64,000 nucleotides of DNA, taken from assembly GCA_003298465.1 (NCBI GenBank), contig QNGA01000016.1, positions 1 to 64,000 of the forward strand, read 5' to 3'. The stretch comes from a halophilic archaeon (GTDB taxonomy: Archaea > Halobacteriota > Halobacteria > Halobacteriales > Haladaptataceae). The notes under the pieces are model-generated. The model ran no database searches. It was not told the origin of the DNA and saw nothing but the letters and a program-made list of their open reading frames with translations. Position numbers and translations under genes: made by a program. Numbering within the stretch: the first letter of the stretch is position 1; every line of letters begins with the position of its first letter. This document shows positions 62,714-64,000 of the stretch, piece after piece.

Positions 62714-64000
62714 GCGAGATCGTAGACCGCCTCGTTGGCGACTTGCCCAAACGGTCGGCGGCCGCAGCGGCGGACAGTGTGGGCGACGACGATACCGTCG
62801 CGGTGAGTGGATTCGGCAGCGTCGGCAATCCGAAAGCCGTTCCGGCGGCACTCGTCGAGGCTGCGAATGCCGGTCAGGATCTTTCGCTTACCGTCGTCTC
62901 TGGCGGCAGCACGGGCGAACAAATTGACACGCGTCTCTTCGAGGCGGACGCGGTCGCGCGCCGCTATCCCTTTCAGGGGCGGACAGAGTCACGAGCGGCG
63001 ATCAACGACCGCGATGTCGCGTTCCACGACACACACATCTCTCGACTGGGCGAGCGCGTGGAACTCGGATCGCTCGTCGACGCCGACATCGCCGTCGTTG
63101 AGGCTGTCGCGGCCGGACCAAACTGGCTCGTTCCCTCGACCTCTATCGGCCACACGCCGGCGTACGTTGCGGCCGCCGACCAATTAATCGTGGAGGTGAA
63201 CCACAGCCAGCCGCTCACACTGGCAGAACTCCACGACGTCTACCGTCCCGGCCTCCCGCCGAACCGCGACCCCATCCCGCTGTCAACTCCTGGCGAGCGC
63301 ATCGGTGGTCCCCATGTTGAATTCGATCCCAGTAAACTCATCGCTGTTGTCGAGACCGATGACCCCGACACCCCGTATAACTTTCGCGAGCCGACGGATG
63401 TCGACCAGCGAATTGCAGACAACTTCACGTCGTTTCTTGAAGCCGAACTCCGCCGGAATCCCGCGATGGCGGAGTGCGTCCGGCTTCAGTTCGGTGTTGG
63501 AAGTATGGGCAATGCTCTAATGGGTGCGCTCTCGTCGTTCGACGATGGCGGCCGCGATATCGAGTATTTCGGCGAGGTCATTCAGGATGGCATGCTCGAC
63601 CTGCTCGCCGACGGGACGTTCCAGGTCGCCAGCGCCACCTCGCTCGCGCTCTCGGAGGACGGCCAGCAGCGACTGTTCGCCGATGTCGACCGGTACACGG
63701 ATGGGCTCGTCCTCCGACCGGCTGACGTATCGAATCGGGCTGAACTCATCGACCGGTTCGGTGTCGTCGCCGTCAACAGCGCTGTCGAGGTCGACGTCTA
63801 TGGCAACGCCAACTTTACGCACGTCGATGGGACGCGGCTCCTGAGTGGTATCGGTGGGAGTGGCGACTTCAATCGGAATGGGCTGCTCTCCATCACAGCG
63901 TTGCCGTCGACGGCCGCGGGCGGCGATGTTTCCCGCGTTGTGCCGGCAATCACCCACGTCGATCAGACCGAACATGATGTATCAGTCATCATAACAGAGA
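62710..64000 (+). CDS. acetyl-CoA hydrolase/transferase (Cat1-type CoA-transferase), 3' end outside window
   Basis: 430 residues visible, still open at the window end. ATG 62710 overlaps the MaoC stop by four bases. VAVSGFGSVGNPKAVPAALV begins the CoA-binding half, and IEYFGEVIQDGMLDLLADGT contains the catalytic Glu (E289), which forms the glutamyl-CoA thioester in the 4-hydroxybutyrate/acetate CoA-transferase family. VDVYGNANFTHVDGTRLLSG and SGIGGSGDFNRNG are also conserved. With the ACAD and MaoC genes this resembles pathways that activate C5 dicarboxylates (itaconate, mesaconate). Typical length is 430-520, so little is missing. Confidence 0.88.
   Translation, partial: MSEIVDRLVGDLPKRSAAAAADSVGDDDTVAVSGFGSVGNPKAVPAALVEAANAGQDLSLTVVSGGSTGEQIDTRLFEADAVARRYPFQGRTESRAAINDRDVAFHDTHISRLGERVELGSLVDADIAVVEAVAAGPNWLVPSTSIGHTPAYVAAADQLIVEVNHSQPLTLAELHDVYRPGLPPNRDPIPLSTPGERIGGPHVEFDPSKLIAVVETDDPDTPYNFREPTDVDQRIADNFTSFLEAELRRNPAMAECVRLQFGVGSMGNALMGALSSFDDGGRDIEYFGEVIQDGMLDLLADGTFQVASATSLALSEDGQQRLFADVDRYTDGLVLRPADVSNRAELIDRFGVVAVNSAVEVDVYGNANFTHVDGTRLLSGIGGSGDFNRNGLLSITALPSTAAGGDVSRVVPAITHVDQTEHDVSVIITE

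Noticed and set aside
1..64000. CRISPR arrays, tRNA/rRNA genes, complete insertion sequences
   Set aside because: No regularly spaced direct repeats, no cloverleaf or rRNA-like sequence and no full transposase with terminal repeats were recognised by eye.

Overview
The window is from a halophilic archaeon (class Halobacteria). The proteins are acidic and Asp/Glu-rich, several exported proteins carry twin-arginine signals, many genes have a TATA-like element 25-35 bases before the start codon and little or no leader, and haloarchaeal families recur (HTH-10/Bat regulators, DUF7344, DUF7127, MEDS sensors, double-RCK potassium channels, universal stress proteins). The species cannot be named from sequence alone. 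No rRNA, tRNA, CRISPR array or complete insertion sequence was seen.

Layout. 0-6 kb: the 3' end of an FAD/Fe-S dehydrogenase, an M24 (creatinase/ectoine-hydrolase-like) protein, a cupin, and a two-gene GMC oxidoreductase operon with a Tat-exported small subunit. 6-16 kb is rich in ion handling: a pore-plus-RCK K+ channel, a frameshifted universal stress protein, a DUF21/CBS membrane protein, an MFS transporter, a Tat lipoprotein beta-helix protein, and a KhtTU-like antiporter with its RCK_C regulatory subunit. 16-22 kb: CBS protein, ThuA-like protein, HD hydrolase, a FilR1-type regulator divergent from a DMT exporter that has a coupled leader peptide, and small unknown proteins. 22-28 kb: a truncated Bat-type regulator, two overlapping YjdF/DUF2238-like membrane paralogues, and a large PhoD-like phosphatase.

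28-38 kb mixes intact genes (2'-5' RNA ligase-like, SnoaL-like, SDR, FAH-family, a MEDS-GAF-GAF-Bat-HTH10 regulator, DUF7344) with clear gene debris: a frameshifted TrkA-C fragment, a chimera of a DHFR-like N-terminus and an SDR C-terminus, and a winged-helix pseudogene with two internal stops. 37.7-41.6 kb is the most striking regulatory unit. A universal stress gene and a DASS/SLC13 anion transporter carry the same perfect 15-bp palindrome across their start codons, and a small XRE-type regulator lies directly upstream of the transporter. 42-47 kb: NmrA-like protein and a MoxR ATPase/VWA pair. 47-54 kb: creatininase-like hydrolase, aldehyde dehydrogenase, and a sugar-type ABC importer with a palindrome at its promoter, then a Tat-exported M14 carboxypeptidase. 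54-60 kb: a carotenoid-oxygenase remnant, an IMPase-family phosphatase, DUF7127, VOC, TRAM and small proteins in a gene-poor stretch. 60-64 kb: an IclR regulator followed by acyl-CoA dehydrogenase, MaoC hydratase and a Cat1-type CoA-transferase that runs off the window. That operon resembles itaconate/mesaconate (C5-dicarboxylate) CoA pathways.

The number of broken genes (at least seven) indicates an accessory, decaying part of the genome from roughly 22 kb onward. All functional calls come from reading motifs. No database search was possible.
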